Shown piece by piece: positions 43,741 through 52,296 of a DNA stretch of 64,000 bases; within the stretch, counting starts at the first letter, position 1; each line of letters opens with the position of its first letter. Made by a program: the position numbers and the translations under genes. Origin of the DNA: CBFIDA01 sp965661085 (GTDB lineage: Bacteria; Pseudomonadota; Gammaproteobacteria; Comchoanobacterales; Comchoanobacteraceae); contig CBFIDA010000007.1 of assembly GCA_965661085.1 (NCBI GenBank), positions 10,686 through 74,685 on the forward strand. The letters run 5' to 3'. Under the pieces are notes generated by a model that was not told the DNA's origin, searched no databases, and saw only the letters and a list, made by a program, of their open reading frames with translations.

Positions 43741-44059
43741 CATGGTCCCCGTTGTATGCATGCCAGGCGATTGCTTGCAAGCATGCATGACTGCGGTCCC
43801 ATTTGTCAAGGTTTGTGCATGTGTCCTAAACTGTTTTTGGTGCGTGTCATCTTGTTTTTGTTGCAGGCAGCAGAAACATGTATTGCATGCATGGCGCCCA
43901 CCATGGATTGTCTTTATACGGCGTTTGTTTCGGTTCTCATCTGTGTAGGAGCCAACATCATGGCGACAGCCTTATGCTTGCGGCGGTTTGTTTCAATGTT
44001 TTTGTGGTTTTGTTAAGATGAAGTTCTGGTTTTTGAGAAATTTTACGGAGTGGTCACTG
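43741..44059. other. Intergenic region between wrbA and the glycosyltransferase gene
   Basis: About 320 bases, divergent. An open frame 43756-44016 has no ribosome site and looks random. No clear promoter boxes were found. Confidence 0.4.
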
Positions 44060-45016
44060 ATGCATCAAGCCTTGAATCGAAGCGTCTGGGTTGTGCTGAT
44101 CATCACGGTGACCTTGGTGTGGTTTTGGCCAGAGGATGTGATGGTGTTTGGGCAGTTTTGGCGCCCAGACTATCGGCACCAATTGCCAGCCTCTCAAGCC
44201 ATCCCCGCCCATCATACGGCGCATGATGGCTTGGGTGTGTATTGGATTCATTTGGCACGCGCACAGGATCGAGCCAAGCGTATGCCGCCTTTGCTGGACA
44301 AGTTGGGATGGCCTTGGCGCTGGGTGCACGGGGTCGATGGTTTGAGTCTGTCACCCACTTTTTTCAAACAGCACGTGGATGCCAAAAAATGGCGGCATCA
44401 TTTTTTCACACCATTGTATGTGGGCGCAGTGGGTTGCAGTTTGAGTCATTATCGGGCAATGCGTGCTTTTTTGGCGAGTCATCAGGCCTTTGCTTTGATT
44501 TTTGAAGATGATGTGAGGTTTGAGCCGACTGTGCTGCATGCCATTGTGTCCGAGCTTATGATGCATGCCGATGCTTGGGATGTGGTCAACTTTGATGTGA
44601 TTCATCGATCCGATGCGCCATTGCACTTTTATAAGCGATTGATGTTGCAACATCGCCCCCATGTTTTGGTCATGATGCGCGCCATCACATGGGGGGCAGG
44701 TGCTTATTTGCTCAATCGTCATGCTGCGCAGGCTTTGCTGGCGACAGCCAATCCCATTCAGATGCCGATCGATTTTCATACACGACAAGATTGGGAAATG
44801 CACATTTTAACCACAGCCATTTATCCGATTGTGGTGCATCAACTTGCAGGGCAATCATTGCGTATGCAGTCACCAAAATGGTCTGATTCATCGGCATCAG
44901 TGGATCTCATGTCGGTGTTTTTGGCACAGTCTGCACGCACCTGGTATCGCAACATATACCATTTTTGGCATCATGTGTGTGCGCATTTCAAGGTGCCAGC
45001 ACCATGGTGGGCATGA
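44060..45016 (+). CDS. Glycosyltransferase family 25 protein
   Basis: A 318-residue enzyme with an N-terminal membrane anchor (SVWVVLIITVTLVWFW). The GT25 domain (LgtB/Lex2B type, LPS galactosyl/glucosyl transfer) shows VYWIHLARAQDRAKRM, GAVGCSLSHYRAMRAFL, ALIFEDDVRFEP (DxD-like metal site) and a late GAGAYLLNRHAA. Likely works on LPS or another surface glycan; an effector role like that of some GT25 proteins is possible but unsupported. ATG 44060 has CGGAG 9 bases before it; ATG 44018 in frame is an alternative. It stands alone. Confidence 0.8.
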   Translation: MHQALNRSVWVVLIITVTLVWFWPEDVMVFGQFWRPDYRHQLPASQAIPAHHTAHDGLGVYWIHLARAQDRAKRMPPLLDKLGWPWRWVHGVDGLSLSPTFFKQHVDAKKWRHHFFTPLYVGAVGCSLSHYRAMRAFLASHQAFALIFEDDVRFEPTVLHAIVSELMMHADAWDVVNFDVIHRSDAPLHFYKRLMLQHRPHVLVMMRAITWGAGAYLLNRHAAQALLATANPIQMPIDFHTRQDWEMHILTTAIYPIVVHQLAGQSLRMQSPKWSDSSASVDLMSVFLAQSARTWYRNIYHFWHHVCAHFKVPAPWWA

Positions 45017-45132
45017 CCCACAAGTAAGCGCTACCAAGGTGACAACCTTGAGCAATACGTGCCAAGCGACAGATGCTGTGTTGTCGGCCTCACCCCGTGG
45101 CATCTGGGTATTGACAGCTGAGCCTATTCCGA

Positions 45133-45321
45133 CTAATCTAAGCCTGTTTTGATTTCATGTGGTATGCCATGCGTTCCAATAAAAATACAGTTTACGCCAG
45201 AGCTTTGGCCCAGCACGGCATGTTTGCTGGCATCGATGCCATGGGGCATGTTTGCCAGGATGCTGAAAGCAAAACCTCTGGCGAACAAGATGGCCGTCAA
45301 GAGGCACACACGCGCTAGCAT
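45133..45321 (-). CDS. Small secreted protein behind ttcA
   Basis: A 62-residue frame beginning 7 bases after the ttcA stop with GAGG upstream. It starts with a signal peptide-like segment (MLARVCLLTAILFARGFAFS) followed by a 40-residue mature part (ANMPHGIDASKHAVLGQ...). No family recognised. The coupling to ttcA and the signal peptide are the support. Confidence 0.42.
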   Translation of the reverse strand: MLARVCLLTAILFARGFAFSILANMPHGIDASKHAVLGQSSGVNCIFIGTHGIPHEIKTGLD

Positions 45322-45328
45322 GGCAGCC

Positions 45329-46168
45329 TCATGCTTGTTCAAAACCCTTTTCAGCTTTGACGTCGAATGGCTGCCACTTGTCATCCAGTGCTTTAAAATC
45401 CCAAAGTTTTTCATCCATCATCTGGCTGGGATGCAGCGATTGCATGGCATGTAGCGCATTGCTCATGATGTTGGGGTTGTCTTGCGCCATAGACCGTAAC
45501 CAGGTTTTCATTTTTTTGCGTGTCAGATTGACTTGTGCACCACACAGGTTGCATGGAATGATTGGAAATGTTTGCTGTTTGGCATAGGCAATGATGTCTT
45601 GTTCTTGGCAAAAAATCAGTGGTCGAATCACCATGTGATGCCCATCGTCTGTCAATAACTTTGGAGGCATGGCTTTGATGTGGCCGTTGTATAAAATCGA
45701 CATCATCAGTGTTTCTATGGCATCATCACGATGATGACCCAAAGCAATGGTGCGATAGCCATGTGTTTTGGCAAAACGATAAATGATGCCACGTCGCAAT
45801 CTGGAGCACAAAGCACAATAGGTCTTGCCTTCAGGGATTTTTTCTTTGACGATGCTGTAGGTGTCTTGGCTTAAAATGGTGTGTGCAATGTCGTGCGCTT
45901 GCAGCCAGGCTTTGAGCCCTTCATCCTGCCAGCCAGGTTGGCCCTGGTCCAATGTGAAGGCATGGATATGAAATCGATAGTGGCTACGGATGCGCATTTT
46001 GCTCAGCAATTTAAGCATGGTGAAGGAGTCTTTACCGCCCGAAAGACAAGCCAGCACAGTATCGCCTTCTGGAATCATGTTGTATTGACGTGCCGCAAGC
46101 GATGTGGCGTGCAGCAGTTTTTTTTCAATGTCGGTCATGGTGTGCGTCGCATTTGAAAGTTTGGCCAT
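45329..46168 (-). CDS. ttcA: tRNA 2-thiocytidine biosynthesis protein TtcA
   Basis: TtcA thiolates C32 of tRNA with an ATP-PPi loop and a 4Fe-4S cluster. The 279-residue product has the P-loop LACLSGGKDSFTML, KEKIPEGKTYCALCSRLRRGIIYRFA with the CxxC pair, LGHHRDDAIETL, and PCNLCGAQVNLTR. ATG 46168 is chosen to match the family length; ATG 46138 is possible and neither has a strong ribosome site. Confidence 0.94.
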   Translation of the reverse strand: MAKLSNATHTMTDIEKKLLHATSLAARQYNMIPEGDTVLACLSGGKDSFTMLKLLSKMRIRSHYRFHIHAFTLDQGQPGWQDEGLKAWLQAHDIAHTILSQDTYSIVKEKIPEGKTYCALCSRLRRGIIYRFAKTHGYRTIALGHHRDDAIETLMMSILYNGHIKAMPPKLLTDDGHHMVIRPLIFCQEQDIIAYAKQQTFPIIPCNLCGAQVNLTRKKMKTWLRSMAQDNPNIMSNALHAMQSLHPSQMMDEKLWDFKALDDKWQPFDVKAEKGFEQA

Positions 46169-46336
46169 TTTAACTGGGGAGTGGATTTGTTGGCAAGGTT
46201 GAAGATGGCCCCAAGATAAAAACATTGGGTGCAACAAATGCCATTGTCAGGCCATGGCATTGATGCGCGCATGTCTTGACATCAGTGTGCCATGTGGGAT
46301 GCTTGCACATGTATTGGCCATTGTTTCATGATGCTG

Positions 46337-46365
46337 TTGAATCCATTTTGTTTTTTTGCTATATT
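46337..46365 (+). promoter_or_regulatory. Promoter of bolA-grxD
   Basis: TTGAAT (46337-46342), a 17-bp spacer and TATATT (46360-46365), about 25 bases before ATG 46390. Confidence 0.55.
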
Positions 46366-46389
46366 CAAGGCTGTTTTTAGGGGACGAGC

Positions 46390-46623
46390 ATGTCTGCTTC
46401 CGATTACATCAAGACCCGCATCACACAACACATGCCAGATGCCACAGTGGCTGTCAGTACCGGCGATGACGTTCATTTCGAAGTTGTGGTGACCTCAAGT
46501 GCCTTTCAGGGGTTGTCTTTGGTTGCGCAGCACCGTTTGGTGCATCAAGCATTGGGTTTAGACTGGGCCGATCGGATTCACGCCATTGCATTGACCACAC
46601 ACATGCCACAACAGGAGCATTGA
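46390..46623 (+). CDS. BolA family protein (IbaG type)
   Basis: A 77-residue BolA-fold protein: YIKTRITQHMPDATVAVSTGDDVHFEVVV and a HRLVHQALG segment with the conserved RHQxVY-like motif. BolA proteins bind a shared 2Fe-2S cluster with monothiol glutaredoxins, and the next gene is exactly that partner, one base downstream. Short length and the DVHFEVVV strand fit IbaG (YrbA) rather than BolA proper. Confidence 0.88.
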   Translation: MSASDYIKTRITQHMPDATVAVSTGDDVHFEVVVTSSAFQGLSLVAQHRLVHQALGLDWADRIHAIALTTHMPQQEH

Positions 46624-46624
46624 T

Positions 46625-46948
46625 ATGAGCGACACACAAGCCACCATTGCCAAACAGATCCAAGCGCACGACATTGTTTTGTACATGAAAGGCACACCTG
46701 ATTTTCCACAGTGTGGTTTTTCTTTTCATGTGGTCCAAATTTTACAAAAACACAATTTGACTTTTCACGCCATCAACGTGCTTGAAGATCAAGCCATTCG
46801 AGAGGGCATTAAGGTCTTTTCAGATTGGCCCACCATCCCACAATTGTATGTGCGTGGCACATTCATTGGGGGCTGTGACATTGTACAAAGCTTAGATCAG
46901 TCTGGTGAGTTGGCAAAGTTGCTGCCTGCGACTTCGACCGAATCTTAA
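46625..46948 (+). CDS. grxD: Monothiol glutaredoxin (Grx4 type)
   Basis: A 107-residue monothiol glutaredoxin with the active site CGFS (C30) in KGTPDFPQCGFSFHVVQIL and the glutathione-binding segment WPTIPQLYVRGTFIGGCDIV. It carries 2Fe-2S clusters, usually together with BolA-type proteins; the two genes are separated by one base here and share a promoter. Confidence 0.95.
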   Translation: MSDTQATIAKQIQAHDIVLYMKGTPDFPQCGFSFHVVQILQKHNLTFHAINVLEDQAIREGIKVFSDWPTIPQLYVRGTFIGGCDIVQSLDQSGELAKLLPATSTES

Positions 46949-46998
46949 AATCGTTGGGCACCCAGTTGTAAGATGCTGTGCTGCATGTGATCCTTGAG

Positions 46999-47187
46999 TT
47001 AAAAATCTTCCCACAATGTGGTGTCATTGTCTTTGGATTTGACTTGCATCATTTTTTGGAGCACTTGATCACACTTTTTGATTTCACGTTGTTGCGAAAG
47101 CGTTGGTTTTGCTTTTTTGCGCCAAGCTTGCAGGCATCGGTCGAGCGGACTGATGAAGTTGGTGTCTTTTTTGATGAAAAGTGCCAT
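46999..47187 (-). CDS. Small protein, possibly of the CBU_0585 family
   Basis: A 62-residue, helix-rich, charged product (MALFIKKDTNFISPLDRCLQ...). The pattern FISPLDR...L..W.....LS..Q..EI.K......... resembles short proteins named CBU_0585 family in Coxiella and Legionella; this resemblance is from memory and weak. ATG 47187 has AGGAAAG 5 bases before it. It diverges from the large flavoprotein gene with 52 bases between. Confidence 0.5.
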   Translation of the reverse strand: MALFIKKDTNFISPLDRCLQAWRKKAKPTLSQQREIKKCDQVLQKMMQVKSKDNDTTLWEDF

Positions 47188-47239
47188 GTGGCTTTCCTGA
47201 AAATAACACTGTATTATAACCTTTTGTTTGAGAGAATCA

Positions 47240-50200
47240 ATGCTCAAAGTGCCCCCTTTGCATTTGAATGGTCTCGATGTGGCTGATCTGTATTGCTTGG
47301 AAGGATTGAGGCGCATTGATGGCAAGTTCATCACTTGGCTCAACACGCAGGCGCCCGAGCTTGCTGCATTTTTGTTGCAGATGCGACAAGCCCCTAAGGA
47401 CATTGATGATTTGAGGTACAGCCAATGGTTGTGCCAAACGGCTCCCCACCTTGAGGCATTCTTGGCCGATGTGTTCCACTTGGAAGATCAACGAATGCAA
47501 AGGGTGGCCATGGCAGCGTCTGAGCATCCGATCGTCCAGTTCAAACAGCACTTTGTGCTCAAAGAAGGCAAAAAACGCATGCGTCAGCTGGCGCAAGGCC
47601 CATCTTGGGAAAGTTTGGAGGCTTGGCGTCTTGCCACAGTGGCTCAAATCAAGGATCAAGAGTGGGCCATGGCACGATTTGCGGTGGCATGTTTGACCGA
47701 TCCCGAGCGGCATCAACAGGCTTTGCACAATTTGTACTGGTGGTGCGCACACATGCTGGTCAATCCGCAGCCATGGATACAAAATTGGGTCAGCTTCAAA
47801 ATACCGAAAAAACTTGATTTTGATCGATTGATTCCTGTTCAAACCAGTGCGTTCGATCAGTCGGCATGGGCCATTGTGCCTGAACAGCGTCGTCAGCGAC
47901 AAGGTTTTGATTGGACCGATCAGACGTGGTCACTGCGTGCCCTGCATGGTGAAACCCACTATTGTCTGTTTTGTCATGAAAAATCGGGAGACTTTTGTCG
48001 CACAGGTTTCCCCCAAAAAAAGGGCGACCCCAGCATAGGTTTGCGGCAAAATCCTCTGTCGTCCTGGTTGGTCGGCTGCCCACTGGATCAAAAAATTTCA
48101 GAAATGAATCTTCTGGCATCCAAAGGCCATGCACTTGCAGCTTTGGCCACACTCATGATCGACAACCCCATGTGTGTGTTGACTGGACAGCGCATCTGCA
48201 ATGAATGTATGAAAGCGTGCATCTATCAAAAACAAACACCGGTTGACATCCCAAAGATTGAGTCGACGTTACTCAAAGAGATTTTACGCTGGCCTTGGGG
48301 GGTTGAGCTCTATGCTTTGCTGGTTCAGTGGAACCCATTGCGTCGCGAACAGTTTTTGCCCGAACCTTTTCAAGGCAGTCGCGTTGCCATCATGGGCATG
48401 GGACCGGCAGGCATGACCATGGCCCATCATCTTTTGATGGCAGGTTGCGCTGTTGTTGGGCTTGATGGTCAGGCCATTCAGCCGCCACCAAGCGCATGGC
48501 AAAGGCCCATTCATCGCTACGAAGATCTAGAGCATCATTTGAGTCATCGGCCCATTTATGGTGTTGGGGGTGTTTCGGAGTATGGCATCACAGCCCGTTG
48601 GGATAAAAATCTCATCACCTTGGCCTATTTGACCTTGATGCGGCGCGCACATTTTCAGTGTTACGGCTCGGTACGTTTTGGTGGCACCTGGACTTTAGAG
48701 GATGCTTGGCGGCAACAATTTGATCATGTGGTGATTGCATTGGGGGCTGGTTTGCCCAAAACACTTAACGTTGGCAACAGCATGGCGGTGGGCATGCGGA
48801 CCGCCAACGATTTCCTGATGGCCTTACACTTGGGAGGTGCAGGGCATCCCAAAGCATCATTGGGTCTTGAGGTGCACTTGCCTGCCGTGGTGATTGGTGG
48901 TGGGTTGACGGCTGTCGATACCGCAACAGAGCTGCAAGCTTTGTATTTGCAACAGGTGGCACAAGCACATCAACAAAAGCAACAGCACATTGCCATTTGG
49001 CCACAATTGAAAGCACATTTTTCTGCTGCATCATGGCGTAAGATTGAGCGTTGGTGCCAGCATGGTGCCGAGTTGGCTGCAGCCAAAAAGCATGCCATGT
49101 TGACCCAAACCCCTTTAGATTTGCATGCATTGTTGCAGGGTTGGGGTGGGGTGACCATTTTGTACCGTAAGCGTCTACAAGATTCCCCAGCTTATCGCAT
49201 CAACCACGAAGAATTGCATGCCGCGTTTCAGGAAGGCATTTTGTATCGTCCATGCGTGCAACCTCAAAAAATCATGGTGGATGCACAGGGCGAGGTGTGT
49301 GGTGTGATGGTCCATCCCATGCGATTGGATGAAGCGGGTGTGTGGCATGAGACAGTCGATGCCACCATCATCGATGCGCAATCGATATGGTCTGCCATTG
49401 GCACCCAACTGAATGTTGCTTACAGTTTTGAGCACCCGGGTCAGTTGGATAAAAGCAATCATTTTCAATATGCTGCACACACTTGGCATGCCGACAGTGG
49501 TTTGCAGGCTGCATCGCCTGGCTTGCACTGCAAAACCACCACACTGGCCCTTTTTACACAGGTGACCGTCAAGGCAGGTGTCAGTTTCATTGGCGATTCC
49601 CACCCTGCATTTCATGGCAGTGTGGTCAAAGCCATGGGATCCGCCAAACGCGGCTACCCTGAGATTGTGGCACGGTTGCAACATCACCAGAAGGCCTCAT
49701 TGAGTGGACGTGCGTATCAGGCTTTTGTCGAAACACTGCAAGCTTTGTTTGTCACACGTCTTGTGTCGCAGACATGGGCGGCAGAAGATGTGGTGACCTG
49801 GCAGGTCCATGCGCCCGCCATTGCACAAGCTTGGCAACCAGGCACCTTATGTCGTTGGCAGCCCAAAGCATCACACGTTGAGGGGCATATTTCCCCACCA
49901 ATTTTCATGACCCCCATTGCAGTTGACCCAGCACGTGGCATGGTGACCGTGTGTCATGTTGTCTCTGATGTGGTCTGTCGTCAGGCTTTGAATGCGGTCA
50001 AAATTGGGGCACGTTTGGATTTGATGGGGCCAACCGGTGTGCGTTTGTCGTTGCCAACGCAACCCACGCCTGTCTTGTTTTTTGTCCAAAGGGCCTGGAT
50101 GCCAACATTGATGGCGGTTTTGGCACCCCTGCATCAAGCGGGTCACCGTGTTTATGTGGTGGTGCATGATGGCCCCAATCCCGTGGGCCAAACCCTCCTA

Positions 50201-50659
50201 GAGGCGCATACAGAAAAATGGATCATGGCCGGTGTGGCGGAAGGTGGCTGGTCGGCCATGCCACATCAGCAAACTTATTGGTCGCAGTTGGCACACTGGT
50301 TGGATGGCGTGACCCTAGGAGCCGTGTATGGTTTGGTGCAACCCAAGATGCTGCAGATCTTGGCTGAACAGGTGTCGGTCCATACCGAATCAAAGCGGCC
50401 TGCTTGGTTGGCACAAAATGCCAAAGTCATGGGGCAAGCCATGGGAGCCATGCAGTGTGGCTTGAAAGGTGTTTGTGCCCAATGCTTGCAATGGCAAGTT
50501 GATCCACAAACCGGACAGCGCACCAAAGCCGTATACGGTTGTTCTTGGCAAAATCAGCCTTTGGCGGATTTAGACATCCAGCACATGGCAGCACGTCAGC
50601 GCCTCAATGGTTTGTGTCTCGACCTTCAGCACGCCATTGCAGCGCAGAACCCCCAATGA
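47240..50659 (+). CDS. Giant GltD-like flavoprotein fused to a PyrK-like iron-sulfur/flavin domain
   Basis: A 1139-residue oxidoreductase. The N-terminal region includes a cysteine-rich part near 240-330 (CLFCHEKSGDFC, CVLTGQRICNECMKAC) like the 4Fe-4S domain of glutamate synthase small subunit. The FAD-binding motif MGMGPAGMTMAHHL is near residue 381 and a second nucleotide motif VVIGGGLTAVDTATEL near 550, as in GltD. The last 250 residues resemble the PyrK/ferredoxin-reductase-like module and end in a 2Fe-2S cluster motif CGLKGVCAQC plus a later cysteine near 1070. No GltB partner gene is nearby. Substrate and electron acceptor are unknown; similar giant proteins occur in Legionella and Rickettsiales by memory. 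ATG 47240 is chosen over TTG 47228. Confidence 0.75.
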   Translation: MLKVPPLHLNGLDVADLYCLEGLRRIDGKFITWLNTQAPELAAFLLQMRQAPKDIDDLRYSQWLCQTAPHLEAFLADVFHLEDQRMQRVAMAASEHPIVQFKQHFVLKEGKKRMRQLAQGPSWESLEAWRLATVAQIKDQEWAMARFAVACLTDPERHQQALHNLYWWCAHMLVNPQPWIQNWVSFKIPKKLDFDRLIPVQTSAFDQSAWAIVPEQRRQRQGFDWTDQTWSLRALHGETHYCLFCHEKSGDFCRTGFPQKKGDPSIGLRQNPLSSWLVGCPLDQKISEMNLLASKGHALAALATLMIDNPMCVLTGQRICNECMKACIYQKQTPVDIPKIESTLLKEILRWPWGVELYALLVQWNPLRREQFLPEPFQGSRVAIMGMGPAGMTMAHHLLMAGCAVVGLDGQAIQPPPSAWQRPIHRYEDLEHHLSHRPIYGVGGVSEYGITARWDKNLITLAYLTLMRRAHFQCYGSVRFGGTWTLEDAWRQQFDHVVIALGAGLPKTLNVGNSMAVGMRTANDFLMALHLGGAGHPKASLGLEVHLPAVVIGGGLTAVDTATELQALYLQQVAQAHQQKQQHIAIWPQLKAHFSAASWRKIERWCQHGAELAAAKKHAMLTQTPLDLHALLQGWGGVTILYRKRLQDSPAYRINHEELHAAFQEGILYRPCVQPQKIMVDAQGEVCGVMVHPMRLDEAGVWHETVDATIIDAQSIWSAIGTQLNVAYSFEHPGQLDKSNHFQYAAHTWHADSGLQAASPGLHCKTTTLALFTQVTVKAGVSFIGDSHPAFHGSVVKAMGSAKRGYPEIVARLQHHQKASLSGRAYQAFVETLQALFVTRLVSQTWAAEDVVTWQVHAPAIAQAWQPGTLCRWQPKASHVEGHISPPIFMTPIAVDPARGMVTVCHVVSDVVCRQALNAVKIGARLDLMGPTGVRLSLPTQPTPVLFFVQRAWMPTLMAVLAPLHQAGHRVYVVVHDGPNPVGQTLLEAHTEKWIMAGVAEGGWSAMPHQQTYWSQLAHWLDGVTLGAVYGLVQPKMLQILAEQVSVHTESKRPAWLAQNAKVMGQAMGAMQCGLKGVCAQCLQWQVDPQTGQRTKAVYGCSWQNQPLADLDIQHMAARQRLNGLCLDLQHAIAAQNPQ

Positions 50660-50743
50660 TGGCAACCAGGTCATATTTTTAATTGTTTTTTAATGTTTTT
50701 TTCTTTTGTTGTGGCAAGCTCATTCTTTTGGAGAGACGACACA

Positions 50744-51028
50744 ATGCCAAGCAAAAAAACCAAATATATATTTCGGGATACTCAATCCAATGAGCCTTTT
50801 ACGTTTTCGACTCAGACTTCTGAGGATTCGACTCAGACTTCTAAGGATTCGACTCAGACTTCTGAGGGTTTGACACCCCCCCCATGTGATAAGCGAGTTT
50901 TTATAGAGATCAAAGGCTCTGCTTTCAGAGCCCATCCCAACCACACTGAAGAAGTACAACGCTTGATTGATAAAGTGCGAGCAAAAAAGGACAACAGCAC
51001 ATGCGATACACCGTCTACTCGATCATAA
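50744..51028 (+). CDS. Small protein with three tandem 7-residue repeats
   Basis: A 94-residue unknown with ATG 50744 after GGAGAG. The core holds three copies of a heptad like STQTSED encoded by a perfect-length 21-bp DNA repeat, then a basic helical end (HTEEVQRLIDKVRAKK). The start MPSKKTKYIFRD is basic. Serine/threonine-rich repeats with a polar frame suggest a disordered protein; repeat number could change by slippage. Family unknown. Confidence 0.5.
   Translation: MPSKKTKYIFRDTQSNEPFTFSTQTSEDSTQTSKDSTQTSEGLTPPPCDKRVFIEIKGSAFRAHPNHTEEVQRLIDKVRAKKDNSTCDTPSTRS
50806..50868 (+). repeat. Three-copy 21-bp tandem repeat
   Basis: Copies at 50806-50826, 50827-50847 and 50848-50868 differ by one or two bases. 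Each copy is 7 codons, so a gain or loss keeps the frame of the host gene. Confidence 0.9.
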
Positions 51029-51262
51029 GGTGATGATGCCTCAGTCACCAGTATCACAACACATGATGGCCGTCGGCCGGTATCGTCAAGGTCATGATCT
51101 GAATTTGGCAAGGGGCCCATCTGTTTGTGCGATGCACAGGAATATAGGTCTTTATCTATCGCAAAGACATAAATAAGCATCGTACCCTCATATTTTTAAG
51201 GTAAAGTTAAGGTTTCTTGTTGCTTTTGGTGTTAGGTTGAGATTTGATTTGGAATACAAATC
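51029..51262. other. Intergenic sequence in the accessory region
   Basis: No gene called. An overlapping open frame (50967-51176) shares the words GHDLN with the ORF at 51263-51574, which may hint at a decayed relative. Confidence 0.35.
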
Positions 51263-51574
51263 ATGCCCTTCAGAAAACGTCAATCACTAGGTAACATAAC
51301 TAACAAACAAAGCCCGAACCGGCCCGAGAAACATGCCGAGGACAGCCACCGGTTGGTGGCTTTGACTTGTTTGGTAGACAATTGGGTTGCACACGGTCAT
51401 GATCTAAACAAAAATCCCACTGTCAAACATTCAAGCGCCTTGACCCAAAAAAAAGGTCGCTCAAACACCACAAATCAACTCAAAATACCCATGCGTCAAG
51501 CAAGATTCCTCAAAACATGTCTATGCATCTCATGTGGTTCCAAGACAAAATTTCGACGCTTTGGGACTTTATAA
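51263..51574 (+). CDS. Small basic ORF of unknown function
   Basis: A 103-residue frame starting MPFRKRQSLGN with weak GGA 8 bases upstream. The product is basic throughout (runs such as TQKKGRSN and SKTKFRRF) with a CISCGSK pair near the end. Composition is uneven and no family is recognised. It could be a remnant or an effector-like gene; support is limited. Confidence 0.3.
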   Translation: MPFRKRQSLGNITNKQSPNRPEKHAEDSHRLVALTCLVDNWVAHGHDLNKNPTVKHSSALTQKKGRSNTTNQLKIPMRQARFLKTCLCISCGSKTKFRRFGTL

Positions 51575-52296
51575 GAATATTCTGGCTGAGGATCAAAAAC
51601 CACTGCCACAGCTGTTTGATTTCGATGGGACTGGATGGCATGCACGCGCAGAGACCAAACCCCCACATCCACCTTGGGAGAGTCTGGCACCATTGTTTTA
51701 ACTGAAATGCATGGATTCTAGGGCCATCAACAACACCGAACCCATTCATAAATTGCTGTGGTGTTCGGTGATGGCTGAGTCGCGTGTTGGCACGCGCCTG
51801 TGTTGGGCATCGATGTTTTGGTCAACCGAACGATGTGATACGCGTTGACGCATCACGATGACAGGCGATGGGTGACATTCATACCATCATACGCTTTATT
51901 CGGTGATGCGCATCACAGGGCAAAACCCTATGCAGTGTGCAAAATCGTATTTTTGGGTCATCGATGGATGGATGTTATGTGATATGAAACGACCATCATG
52001 AGAATATGGGCAGGCTCAGCAATGGGCTTGGAAAAAACCTGTGATGATGATCGATCCAAACCCAGGGATGTGCCTGTGTTGATGGACGTTGCCACACAGT
52101 TGATGCGTTGAACTTGCCGATGATGCATCTGGATCCGTCACAGCAGCTTACCCACCTTCATGAGATCACCTGAATCATCGATATGTTGCTGCATGAGTGC
52201 GGTCATGACATGCTGGATGTTTGGGGGATCTCTAGACAGATCACCATAAACAACTTAACATGATGACATTGAGATTGAGATGTTTTGGGGCAGAGC
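51575..52296. other. About 720 bases without a supported gene
   Basis: Contains an 8-bp inverted repeat (CACCGAAC/GTTCGGTG, in 51729-51768) without T tract and the promoter at 52233-52261. Open frames here look random. Confidence 0.45.
52233..52261 (+). promoter_or_regulatory. Possible promoter of the polytopic membrane protein gene
   Basis: TAGACA (52233-52238), a 17-bp spacer and TAACAT (52256-52261), 35 bases before ATG 52297. Confidence 0.4.

Noticed and set aside
43756..44016. 86-residue open frame upstream of the GT25 gene
   Set aside because: No ribosome site and cysteine-rich random look.
51729..51768. 8-bp inverted repeat in the accessory region
   Set aside because: No T tract and a loop of about 20 bases; no role can be assigned.
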